Assembly (NCBI GenBank): GCA_032173965.1
Contig: CM063283.1
Coordinates: 18,084,501 to 18,148,500 of the forward strand
Source: Sitta carolinensis
Taxonomy: Eukaryota; Chordata; Aves; Passeriformes; Sittidae
Length of the DNA stretch: 64,000 nucleotides
Reading direction: 5' to 3'
Shown here: piece after piece, positions 37,269 to 50,165 of the stretch
Numbering within the stretch: the stretch's first letter is position 1
Layout of the letters: each line of letters opens with the position of its first letter
Translations under genes and position numbers: made by a program
Notes under the pieces: generated by a model
The model's database searches: none
Told to the model about the DNA's origin: nothing
What the model saw: only the letters and a program-made list of their open reading frames with translations

Positions 37269-39220
37269 GCAGAGTGAAAGGCTGGGTTTTGAGACCCCAT
37301 ACAGGTGAGATACCCCATACAGACCCCAGGAGCAGGGCTGCAGTGCACCCCCTGCTCACCAGCTGGTCCCCAGTCATTCCCCCTGCTGGAAAACAGCAGG
37401 GGCACCTTTGAACAGGAACTCCCAGCCCTTGCACCAAAGGGCTGTGAACTGGGACCTTTGGAAACAGGGCTCAAAAGTACTTGTTAAAAAAAAAGTCAGT
37501 AAGAAATCCTAAACTCTCCATTTACAGATCCCTGTACTCACCAGCAAATCTCAAAGCACTTACACCTGGACACAACTGTTTTTATCCTTGTTTTAAAACA
37601 GTAAGGAAAATGTCCACAGACGTGCAATGCCTCCCGGTGCGGAGGGGTGCCAGCTGTGGCAGAGCTGGGATGGGGAGAAGCAGTGACATAACAGTTGGCA
37701 CAAGGCAGCTTTAAACAGGGTGACAGACCACCAGGCTGCAGAGTTGTGTTTCATTTTATACCCTTGGCATTATCCTGAAGTACTCTTTAATAAGCATCAT
37801 GCCTCTGTTTTGAGGAGGAAATACCAGAAAGTCCCTAGGAGTAGCTTCATACCTGAACTGGCATTCTGTGCACCAACAGCTGCTGTAAGAATTATTTTTT
37901 CCTCTCTAGACAGTCCATATAAGTACCTGAAACTGGCTGCTACAGTATTGAATTGAGTCCAACATAAGATAAATCCCCATCATAGCCATAAAAAAAACCC
38001 CTCAATATATTAAGTGCTCTAAAATCAAAACAAGGCACCTTAAATCAAACTGAATGCATCTGAGTAGGTTTTCACTATCTAGATTTATCTTAGGTACATG
38101 TCATTTCTTTCTCATTAAATTGCAATATAAATTGTACGCATAAAAATAATAAAATATATTTTCTTCTCAAAATGACTAAAATGTGATAAAAGCCCACACA
38201 ATACCTTCCCTTGCCTTGATGTTTACAAGAGAGTACCATATGGCTTGTCTGAATCCCCCAATGAGAGTTTTCCTGAATTCAAAACTAATTTGATTTGGCA
38301 GCTCCTTCTTTAGAAAAATGTAAATTCCCATAACATGTTTTAAATTATATTCTAGCTAACAAAACATTATTTTCTTGTTGTAAGTACAAGCAAGCTTTTA
38401 CGCATTTTTCATTCTCACCATGAAGGTATACTCTTCAGCTTTCAGAAGTGGCAGTAGTATTTTTCACAAACGATCTCTGCACATCACTAACAAAGTAATA
38501 TTTCAGAGTTGTCTCCATGCCTCTGCTGTATCTCAACAGACTAAGGCACTTCAAAGATCCAGAGAATATGGTAACCTTTCTCTTAAACAACTGTGCAATC
38601 TAAGAAAATCAAAGGAAAAGAGCCTTATTGAAATCCATTTTCTCCTACAGGGAAGGTGCAGCACAAAGTTCTCATGACTGGAAAGGACCAGGCAGGCACC
38701 ATTTGACAGGAGGAATACTCTGAGCTGGTTTTCCAAGTTTGTGCTATGGAAGACCATCCTTCCTATGACTTGTCTTCCAGAACAACCAAAGTATTAAATC
38801 AACAGCTAAGGGCTTTTCTGGACATCTTACGGCTTATAGGCCATGCAGTATAATAGTCTGCTTTTGTCCTGGATTTCACACCAGGATGAAATCACTTCTT
38901 TATTTTTCAGGAGGGATGCAATAGCTACAGACACAAATTGGTATTTAGTTCACTTCAGAGTACAAAGTAGTTTATCATAGGTTGCTTCTGTAGGCCTAAA
39001 GAACCCTGGACTCCAGGTTTTAGTGAGATAAACCTTCCTTACAGCTGTGTTACAGGCTTCTCTTTACAGCAAAGGAAAATGAAGCTCATGTGACTGTTGA
39101 TCACAGGTACCCCCACAGCAAGACAGTGAGCTAAGAAGCTGACAATTTCCACTCAAGTTTCACAAGGAATGTAATAAGTGCTTCACATCAAAGGTGTTAT
39201 GAAGACAGGGAAAAGGGGAA

Positions 39221-39243
39221 AATAAATGAATAAATAAATAAAA
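39221..39243 (+). repeat. (AATA)n-like microsatellite
   Basis: Short AATAAATGAATAAATAAATA stretch; imperfect tetranucleotide repeat. Confidence 0.75.
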
Positions 39244-39913
39244 GATTGTGGGCAGCTGAGAAAAAGACTGTAAAACAAGCTTAAATTGACAGATCACCAG
39301 AGCATCCTGTGGACAAGTCTGCACAGAGGAGACAAGTTTCCACAGGACCTTCCACCAACTATGTGGACACACAAACATGAACCCCTGGGGAAAAGAGCCA
39401 TTATTAGATCTACTGCCCCTCATTTCCTTAGTTACATCTCCCCACCTTTACATTCTGTCATTTCTGTGGTTGAGGGTGACCTGCACCGGGATGAACAGCC
39501 TAGGCTCTGTGGGAGGCAGGCACCGGGGAACATCAGTCCCAGAATAACGGAGAGAAGGCAGGAGTTCACAAGTGAGCATCAATCCCTTGCCTGCTATCTG
39601 AACGAGTCATCAGCTGAAATGATGCTTAACAAGGTGTGCTGTGGCTGTAGGCCTGGTTTTCCATCTCCAGCCATTAAGGGACAGAGGTAGACTGTTCTTG
39701 GAGTAGTCTCACTTCATTAAAATTATTATTTGAAAACCAGGAAAACAAGAGGAAAAGGAATCTTCGTCCCCCAAAACCAAAATTCAGGCAATTCAGAGGG
39801 TGCGGCAGATTTTCTGTATCAAAGCACGGTCCTAACTAATCTTACTGAAGCAATTCTAATTAGGCAGGAAATGAAGAACAGTTCATTTCAGACTGGCTGA
39901 AAGAACAGTGGAT

Positions 39914-39956
39914 TGATTTAAATCAAATCACTGATTTTAATCACAGATTTAAATCA
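39914..39956. repeat. Three tandem palindromes of TGATTTAAATCA type
   Basis: TGATTTAAATCA at 39914-39925, TGATTTTAATCA at 39932-39943 and AGATTTAAATCA at 39945-39956 lie within 43 bases. Each is a perfect or near-perfect dyad. They resemble paired TGATT/TAAT homeodomain-type half-sites, but binding is only a guess. They could equally be a decayed satellite unit. Confidence 0.5.
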
Positions 39957-42900
39957 ACCAAGCAGGACACCTTGATTTAGCTCATCAACTTTAATCTTGT
40001 ACTTTTTACTCTTTTCCTAATGAAAGCTCATTCATTTTAGTAAGATAATGCAGGGAATTGTGAAAAGAACACACTTCATGTTAAAATGGCTTAAAATCTT
40101 TATTCTCACTCAACATTAATGACTTGTGACTTCAAAGCTTGAGCTGACTATTTTTTTAACAGTCAAAAAGCATAGCTTTTACAATTCATTCACATTTTAA
40201 AGCTCATGAAACACTGTAAATTATTTTAGAGATTGTAATAAATCTAGGTCTTGATAAATGTAAAGATTTCTGCTTAGGTATCTTCTAAACCTGTCTGGGT
40301 AAAACAACTCCAGTTTGAGACACCACAGACTTTAATCCATTTCTGTGAAAGAACATTAGAGCCCACTAGAAGATAACGCCTTGTGTAATTTAGGCACACC
40401 TCTTGAAAGTATAAAACCTGACACTGTGCAACATTCTCTTAAAAAAAATTTAAAGCTGTCAAGATACAGCTTTTGCAACTGTGTTAATACAAAAAATATG
40501 AGGAAAATGGTGCTGAGATGAACACAATTAACTGTTCAGAGTATTTTGAAAATGAGATAGAAATCCTGATTAAGTGCAATGCTAGGAAAGGAAAAGAAAA
40601 ACTTCATCATTTATGGGGGAAAAGAATTCTGAAGCAAGTGTCAGCAACAAAGGAAGAGGACATGTAGGGACAATCCTCGTGCTGGAAAAGACACGGAGGT
40701 GACAGAAGAGCAGAACGGATTTCACATGTAGGTATGTGCAATACAATGTGGCAGCAGCACAGAGAACAACAAAGTGTATTAATAAGAATGAAGAGAGACA
40801 TTAAAATGAATTAAAGGATGTTTCAGAAGAGTGGACCGAGAGACAAATTATTTCTAGTACACCTAAGCGTTACCATTGTACAGCACTGGTGTTTCATTCA
40901 ATATAGTTTCCTTTTTTTCCCCTTTAGAGCCTTGTCAGAGAGAAAAGTTGTATAGAAAACACTCATTTTGTACCAATGCACACCAAGACATACCTCTCCA
41001 TATAAAAACCAGCAAACCAAATACAGAGTTACATCAGCTAGTAAATACAAGACAAAAGCACAGGGAACTTGTGGCTGAGTGTATCTCATTTTAATTGTCG
41101 ATACAATTTCTGGTTTTGTTAGGGAAAAGTTACAGACAAAAAATATCAACTCCTAATCTTTATGAGCTACTATTTAAATCTCCACCAGGGTGCTGGGGTT
41201 CTGCTAAAAATGAACAATGAAAAAATGGTGATGCTTTATTCATTAGTCCTCCCTCAGCAGGCATTTAAAGCTGCGGGCTCAGGGCTGCCGATTTCCACGT
41301 CAATGTCTTAAGTGCCTTTCTCTTCCCCCTTTAGCTCTGCAAAGGTTTGACAGAAAGATGGGGATGGAGCACATCTTGAACCATTCTGAGCCAAAGCAGA
41401 CCTAAACAAAACCTACAATTCCTTCCAAAAAAGATTAAGTTTGTTTGATTTGCTCATATTCTACCTCAGAAGTCGCTGAGGATATTTTTTCCACTCTTAC
41501 TGCAATGTTCTTGAGTGAGAAAAGATTTACATTTGAATTTGAAGTGTTAAGGTACTTTTCCTTACAAACTATGGAAACCTGAAGCACAAAGTATCAATCT
41601 GCTAGCCGAGGCAGATGCAGTGATTCTGCTTTAATTTTCTTTGACACGACAAAGAAAAGAAGGACTTTATAAACACCACTTGAGAGCACACAAGTGATAA
41701 GAACAGTCAATCCAGAAGGAACATTCAGAAGGAAAAATAGACAAAACCAAGCTACTATGGGCAAATGATGAAGACTTAACAAAAATTCCAGAATGCTGGC
41801 CTTTGGCATACATGTCAGATAAATTATAGTACAGCTTAAACAGCAATGTAGAATTTCTCCTGCTTTATGATTAGGAGCTTCAGCTACTTAGTTTTGCTCA
41901 TTTGCTTTGGAGGTAATATTCCAAGACCCAAGCTACATAATCTGTGTACTCCTGGGAGCTGAATTTATCTACCTGCAGCTCCAAGAAGTTAAAAGAAGAA
42001 CACAGGTGCAGGTGGATTGGCTGGGTACCACAGTCTTGGAGGGTTGACACTACAAATACATGCAACAGAGCAGTTTACAACATCTTAAAGAGTCACACCC
42101 TTCACATAACAGCACCTAACTGTGCCAAAAGAAACACTCCGCAAAAGCATGGATATGATTCCAGTTAAGAGTGAAAGTGGAGGCATCAGGAAATAAAATC
42201 ATCTACGTTAACTAACAACACTGCTAACATATTAGCCTCCAAGCATTTTTGCACTCTCCCCTCCATCCCAGCAGGATTATCTAGTGCAGTTTACACCACA
42301 GACCAGACATGTTTTGGAAAGCTCTATTTGTTAATGTCATCTCACCCTCCAATGTCATAAACCAAGTTTATGCAATTTAGTGTGGCTTGTTCAACCTTGG
42401 CCTCCCTTTCCAGCAGAGGGGAGGGAGAGAAGGGGACAGAAAAGTTCTCTCAGAGTCAACACTTAACTTTTGCCTCTCAAGTTTTCACACTTGGATCTTT
42501 TAAAATGACAGGTTTTAAGATAAAGTAATATTCAATGCCTTCAAAATTCTGTAAAGCAAAACCCCATACCTTCCATGCTTAGCAAGCTTCCACAAATCAC
42601 ACTATTAGAGTTGGACAATGAAACTGGTTCGAATGCTATTTCAGGCCACTGAAGATGCCTCATGAGGTACTTTATCTTCTGTCTCACCTTAAACATAAAA
42701 CTTATCACACAAACAAAGAATAGTATCAGAATACACACCTACACTGCTTATAAACTTCAGCCTGTACAGGCCCCTCTAACGGGAGGAAAGATGCACTGTC
42801 TTACAGACAATGAATGCATCTTTGAATTCATGGGTTTATTTTCTGAAAATCACTAAGCTTGTTAAATTTATATATGAAAGAGAAAAAAAATCAAACCTTT

Positions 42901-43852
42901 AGGTAATCAATAGACCCTCCCCAAAGACAGAGAGCAGCTATTTAGTGAAATAATAGCTATCCCAGTGGGTTTTGGCACACCTAGGTGGATACACCTATGC
43001 CAGCTGCTGCAGTAAGATGCAAATCAAGGACAGATTTTTCCCTGTTTTCCATCACAGCCAGAATTGCTATGCTTCGTCACTTATCATAACAGAAACACAT
43101 GCTTAGGAATAATTAAAAAACACCTTACTCTGTACTTTTCACCAGGTTTCACTGTGCAGATTAATCAAAGCATAAAACCTAATGATAAGTTAAACCCTGA
43201 ACTTAGCTGTTTTCAGAAGGACACTTGCTATGTGCTGACACACCTGCTTTCTTGTCTCTTCTGTATTTCTTCTATTCATCTATCAAAGAAACAATCCTAT
43301 TCTTGTCTTGTGGAAACAGCCACTAGAGAGAAGTGAATTATATTTTAACAAGCAGCCTTTTGGCTCTGTTCTATTCAAAGAAGCTATACATTCAGGATAA
43401 CACTTAGACCATTTTCTTTTCTACCTAACTTCACATTGTAAATTTTGTGAAGAACACAGTTAAGCAGGCATCTTCGGTCCTATGGTTATTTGATCCTAAG
43501 TAAACTGTTGGGTTTTTTAAAATGTCTACACATTTATGCATTAGTATTTTACACTAAAAAAAAAAAAAGCAAACCAGACTTCTGAATAATTCTTCCCTCA
43601 GAATTATTGTCCATCACTTTAACTTGTGGTTTGTCTTCCACTAAACAAGAATACAGCATTTCGTATTTTCATTGTTTACACAGGACATGCCATCCTAAAC
43701 AGAGTTTACATACTTCTGTGATATCAATTGCTTTTCAACTAGTACATAAAATTATTTCCATTAACAACTTGTTTTTCTGGTTTAAAATAAAAATCCACAT
43801 GAAATAAGTTGTATAAATGTGAAATCTTGTTAAAACACTCATCATTCACAGC

Positions 43853-43950
43853 AAAAAAAAAAACCAAAAAAAACCACCAAAAAACACACACAAAAAAAAC
43901 CCAAACAAAACAAAAAACCCCACAAAAAACACAAAAAAACACAAAAGAAA
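43853..43950 (+). repeat. A-rich (A/C) low-complexity tract
   Basis: About 100 bases made almost only of A and C on the plus strand (AAAACC, CACAC, AAACCC and similar). The minus strand is open as a Phe/Val/Trp-rich frame only because of this composition. Confidence 0.85.
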
Positions 43951-44975
43951 GTTCAACTAGAACTGATTAGAATTACATTGGGTATTTCAGACCAAATAGT
44001 AACACCATGATAGCTGATAGCTAAATAAAAATATTTCTGATTATAAGATTCACACTTGGAGTTTAAAAGGAACTGCATGTACAATCTTTTTGAGAAATTG
44101 ATGTTCTAGCTATCAATTTTTTTGAGGGATAACTTTAAAGTTTATATCTTATATGAGCTGGAGCTAACACATCTGGTTTTAAAGGAACATTGCAAATAAT
44201 AAGTTCAACATTTCATAGATCTATATGATAAATTACTAGATTTTGAATTATTTAAATACACTAAACAGAGACTTTCTTCCACGGTTACAACATATTAGGT
44301 GATCACTTTCCTGTTAAAAAAAACAAACCCCAAAACCAATAATAATTACAAAAACCTTCAAATTTTAAATTTTGACACATTTCAACGCTTATGGGCTGGA
44401 AAACTAACAGCACTTAGGTGTATTCTGTAACTTGCTTTTGCTGCTGTTGAAAAACCACATTTGTGACCAAGTTATGACTTTTACTCTCCCTGCCACCAGT
44501 CTAAAGCAAGAGAAGGGATCCTGTTCAGCTCTTCCAATGCAACCAGTATGGCAAGTGGAAATTCTAATTTACTAAGAATTTTACACAATTCTGCAGAACC
44601 CTATATAAAGCAAAGCAGAAGCCTACAAAGACATTAAATCTTTCATCTATTAGAATTCGATCTCTACATTATTCTTTCACCTACATACTGTTGTAAGATA
44701 TCACTGAAGGACAAAATAATATGAAATATTCAAGTTAGCAGATGCAGATGGGACCTTCCAAAATATTAAGAAACTGTTACATGCACTCAACTGAAAAAAA
44801 TTAGATAGAGGTTTTACATTTCAGGTTTCTGGAAAGAGAAAGTGGGTTAAATGTAGGGTATGTATGTACCTATACACCTGTTTATGTCTATGTTCATTCA
44901 CACTATAAATATGGACAGATTTCACAAAATATTCCTTTCAATCTCACAATAGACTATTAATGAAACATTAAATAC

Positions 44976-44992
44976 AAAAAAAAAAAAAAAAA
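44976..44992 (+). repeat. A17 homopolymer
   Basis: Run of 17 A in intron 1; no upstream retrogene sequence recognised. Confidence 0.75.
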
Positions 44993-47900
44993 GTTAGTGA
45001 ACTCACTACGATTTCTTGAGATTTCAGCCTTCAAGTTCCCAAGTGCATGAAGAGAAGATGAAATGCAAGAGCTGTGGCTTGGGTTCTGATTTCAGCTGCA
45101 GCTGCATAAATCACTGAAATTTAAAAGTTATTCTAGATTCAAACTAGAGCAACTAAGACCTGCTCTATATTTTTAATGTCATCATATATATTTTTTAAAT
45201 CACAGCGGAAATGTTTGTTATGGCCATCAGAACAAAACATTAAAAGTTGATTATTTCAAATCCCTATGTCCTTGCTTCCCTTCCTGCTCAAGCCAGTCAA
45301 CCAACACAGCATTCTCTTTCATGCTGCATTCTAAATTTATTCTGTTAAACACACCAGTCAGTTTTCATGTAAAGCAGGGTGCAAGACTTTATGTAAACCA
45401 AATACCTTAATTTGAATAATTTACTGCTAGGAAAATTATAAGTTCTATATCTAGAGTAACAAGCAAAATATCAACAGAAAGCCACAACCAACCTATGAGC
45501 ATTAGAGAAAGAAAAGTCTTTTGGCCAAACCTCTGCATAAAGAACAAGGACATTTGTATTCTTGTTCTGCCACCAAAAAATAAAACTGTGCATCACACAA
45601 ATTGCTTCCAAACCCTTAAGCCAGCCCTATAGTATTTTGTGATGAAATAACATTACATTGTGTAAAAAATAATAATTTTGTGAGTATAGTTAAATGAGCT
45701 AACACCTGACTACTGATGCGCAGTTCAGGTTTTCATGAAATATGTAGTTTTAAACTCTGCTAGGCTAAACGCTGAAGGTACATAACAAATGATGACAAAT
45801 TGTTCTGACATAAAGGCAAATACTTCTATTTCACTAATGCAAAACAATTACTGTATTTTCTGTATCATTAAAGTTTCAGTACACCAGGCACCACAAAGCC
45901 TAAACAGGGCGTCGATTCAAAGCGGTATCTCTGCCTTCCCGTGCCTCATTGTTTCCTCTCCTGATTTAAGCACATTCACATCTAACCCATGTGCCTGGGC
46001 AGGCAGGTGGAAGCTGGACAGCTGCTCTCTTATCTGATGCTTTCCTCTGAGGTACATAGTGCACGTAGATAATTGGGTAATGACTCTTGGCTTTACCTAC
46101 AGATCATGAAGCAGGCTGAACCTGTCCTGTAACACCCTCGAAGATCAAAATGAACTCTAAAATAGGTAGAGTTTCAAACTTACACAGTAAACAACTTGCT
46201 AATGCTCACATCCTTTGGGAACAAAAGAAACCTTGGCAAAAACCCCACAATTTTGCCCAAAGGTTTCTCCTGCCTTCAGTATTATTATCCAAGCAACTCA
46301 CAGGACTCTCTGGTGAGTCCCTTCCAGGCTAATGAATTCTTTGTTTCACAACAAACTCAAAGAGATCGAAGTGATTTTGCTGACTTTTGCCCAAACGGGC
46401 TAACACAATCAGGTTTAAGGCAGAACAGCTCAGGAAGCAGTGTCAGAGGCCCAGGCCCACCGACACACATTGAGTTTTCCTAACACTTTGTTACTGGATT
46501 AGAGCACATGTGCTCCCTCGGCTGACCTGCATTCCCACTCTAGGGATGGGTGCTACAGGAGTAGCTGCCTCTGAAATAACCACAAAACCCACTATTTAAT
46601 CCAGCTTCTATGGGCATTGCAAAATAACCCCTCTTAATGCACAGTTAGTATAAAAATTCACCAATTTCCACAGAAAAAATCTGAAATTGGTCTGATAGTG
46701 ATACCTTTGTGAGCCTTTTGTGGGGTTTTATGACACACCAGCCTTATATACCTGGGGAACAAATAAACCGAACAAACACAACAATAATTTTTCAAGTGAT
46801 TCTTTAAGACGTTCTGTGTGTATTGTAAGTTGAAATATGAACTTATAAAGTGCTTCTGAGATTTTAACCTCCAGGTTTAATTGCATTAATAAAAAAAAAA
46901 TTATCATTTGGAACCAACTGTGAAAACAAAACCACCATTTTTGTTTCGGGAAAAAAAAGCAGATTTTGCTTTAAGCTTGTTTTTCATGAAACAAAATGTG
47001 GGAAGCAGCTTTAAACTGCTGCTTTTAAGTGTCACTTGGAGGCATGGCTACTTAGAAAATTAAACCCATAATACACTGTATTACAAATGCAACTCCAGGT
47101 CTCTTGGGTATTAACCTCATGCTCTAAACACAATTTAATTTGGCTCTGCTGCTTGTCAGAAAATTGAGAAGAGAAAACAAGACTTTGTAACTTTTCCACT
47201 ACAGCACAGTGATCAGTCCTTGTAAGAACTTGCTATTCCACTACACTCAAAATCACTTCTTACCAGAATCACTCCTTTTTCCTTTTTTATATTTTCTGTT
47301 CAAAAATTATGTGACAGCAAAAAGCAGTCAGTGCGGGAAGTATTAAAACATAGATCTAATTTACTTGATTTTAGAGATGTCCACATATTTTTACCTGCTA
47401 CTACAGATTTGCAATCTTCCATACTGCTCAGATACCACAAGTTCTCTTTGCATTTCCAATGTTGGCATTATTAGGGCTTCTATTACCGTGGCATGAAGCA
47501 ACCTGAGGACTCGCTCAGCTTGCACTGTACGAGGTGCTGCACATCTCTCGAGGCAGATTGCCACAAACCCTTGCAAAACAAGCGAGGCACTGGGGCAAAA
47601 TGAAAGGCAAAACATTTCTTCTTCCACCTGTCTGCCCTCAAAGAAGCCATGGGAAGTAGGATCTGGTGAGTAGACACTGATGTGCTTTGGAGGTGAGAAG
47701 CTGGATCATGGAGCTGGGAATGACGCTGTGGAACAGGTCACACCTGCTGCTCACCAGCAGCCTCAGCTGCACACAGAAACCTGGAAACCTCACTCTTTAA
47801 ATGATCTTTCTCAAATCCCGGCCTGAAACTGCAGAAGGGGGAAGACACATCTCCAGCAAAGGGCCAGACTGAAATCACCATCTCCAGCAGGATTAACCCA

Positions 47901-48119
47901 GGAATTCAATTGCAAATATGCCATTGCTGTGGTGCCTTGATCAGCTTGTTTTAGATGGTGAAAAGGCAGCCTGAAGGAGATGAGAGGGGCTAAGAGGCAA
48001 GGACAGCTTTCTACCTAGATACAGCCATTTCACAGATTCAAGAGATCTTAAAACCTGTTAAGTCCTGGGCTTGCAGCCACAAGCTCTGTGAGGACGTAAA
48101 GGCCAGTGCTGGAAGAGTC

Positions 48120-48154
48120 CAGACAATAAGAGGAAGGAAAACAGACAATAAGAG
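48120..48154 (+). repeat. Short direct repeat, CAGACAATAAGAG twice
   Basis: The 13-base unit CAGACAATAAGAG occurs at 48120-48132 and 48142-48154, 22 bases apart. The length would suit a small tandem duplication or a target-site duplication. Only 9 bases lie between the copies, so a local duplication is likelier. Confidence 0.6.
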
Positions 48155-50054
48155 AAATAGCTATTTCATACTATTCCAGGTCTGTTTTAGAAAAATGACA
48201 TTCCCCTGTAAGTTCTGTTAGCAAATCCCTATGGCTGCTGCTACCAAGAGCTGATGAAAAATGAAGCACGAGGAAGGAAGCAGAGTCTGCATCCTGCAGC
48301 TGGTGCGGGAGATGTACTGTTTGTTTGACAGGTCTGAACACTCACCACTTACCATGCAACGTCATGTTTTTCATCAGAAAAGTGTACAGCTGGTAAAGCT
48401 GCTCCTGGACAGTAACCTTATTTTTAATAGGGAGGAAGAAATAAAAGTAGCAGAATAATAATAATTATTAATAAGCAACGGATATTTTACTTCAGTTAAA
48501 AATTAATAAAGAACGTTTATAAATCAGGGTCCTTCTCAAAAAAGTTAACTCAATCAGAGACATATTTCTGTAAGAGCAAGACAGATATTAACATGAATTT
48601 AGAGAGCCAGGATTGCTTTTTGGGTGATCAAGGTGACATATGATGGAGGAATCTGATTTCCTGAATTGCCCCTTAGTCACACCCTGAGAAGATATCCAGC
48701 TTGGCACCCCAAGGCTAAGCACACCAATTGCACTGCTTCTTAAGATTATTATGTCTCATAAGATCCCCCCAAAATTCTGTTATTATGGCTAAGTGAAATT
48801 CTGCTACTTGGTACAAACCCATAAAATGCTCTATTCATCATATCAGAATTACAATTAATATATTTTGAGATTTAAAAACCCCAACATAGCAAATACCTAA
48901 TGTTCCAAATCTACCTCAACTCAGCAAATTCAAAGCTGCAAGTTGTCAAAGAAACATTTTTTTTTATTATTATGTGACAACATCTCTGAAGATATCCTAG
49001 GAGGAAAGCAAAGAAAATCCTTCTATGCCTTTAGAAATTTAATTTTTTGAATCAAAACTTTTGAACAAGGATTTGTAATAAGGTGTTTAAAATTTAGTTT
49101 GACCTTGTCTGTGCATTTCTTCAGTTTGCTCCAGGAATTTATACCCTTCATATTAAAAAACATGCCAAACAGAGCCAGGAGAAGAATACACCTCCTTAGA
49201 TATATGCCAAGCAGATATATGTGCTATAAATTAAAGACATTTTCCCCAGCTTTTTATAAGGTGCCATCAGGCAAATCCCCAGCTATAACAGGATCCACAA
49301 CACAAGTTGTTGATAGCTACAAGTCCCCACACTTTCCTCCCCCTTCTCTTCCTTCCTGCCCAGTTGCAGAGAAGTGTAGAGCACCAAGTGTTCCCTCTTC
49401 GTGTATATGAATAAAAGTTCAGGATGTAACTCAGCCCACATTTCTCCAGATAGAAACTAACCTGACTTGGACTCATCTCCATCTGGAAGAAACATGTGAC
49501 AGGACATTATGGGGGAAAAAACTGCACAGGAGACTCATCACAGACTCAACCCAGGTGCTTTTTCATTAATGCCAGTTCTTCCCACATAGTCTCATGGCAC
49601 TCTAAAAATGGAGTGTTATAAAGGTGAGCTGTGTAAATACGTTTTTTTGGTTTTTGCTGTTAACCACATGTGAAATCGTCCATGTCGCATTAAAAGGACC
49701 AGCAAACAGTTTTTCAAAGGAAAAAAGTAATAAATTACGTCTTTACCCTGCCTAGTGGGATACCCTGTCATGTCTCCAGGACCTCCACTAATGCTCCCAG
49801 TTCTCCTTTGGTTTTCCACTCATTATTTGCAGGCCTAAAATGCAAACAGCACTGTGTCTAAAAAGCTTGCTCTTGTCAAGTACAGAAGCAGAACTCCCAG
49901 TTCTTCTGGTGTTCGTCACTTATAGCTTTGATTTATATGGGGTTTTAAGAGGAGGTGGGAATACAGACCAGCAGAAGCAGAAAGTTAACCAAAATTACAT
50001 CTTGAGGATTAGCCAGCTCTGGGTAGGTGGCCACCAGGCCACCTGAGCATCCTG

Positions 50055-50165
50055 CAGAATCACAGACTCAACAAAGTCTATGTTGAAGGGGGTTTGGAAA
50101 TCAGACAGTACAACCTTCTTTTTAAAGGAGAGCCCAGATCAGGTTATGCATGGCCCTGTCAAGAC
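50055..50165 (-). repeat. Probable diverged CR1 3'-end fragment
   Basis: The plus strand reads CAGAATCACAGACTCAAC, then GTTGAAGGGGG, AATCAGACAGTACAACCTTC and AAAGGAGAGCCCAGATCAGG. This follows the layout of a reverse-complement CR1 3' end with many substitutions. Boundaries are rough. Confidence 0.65.

Noticed and set aside
43739..43942. Phe/Val/Trp-rich 67-codon minus-strand frame resembling a membrane peptide
   Set aside because: Direct translation of the A/C low-complexity tract; a composition artefact.
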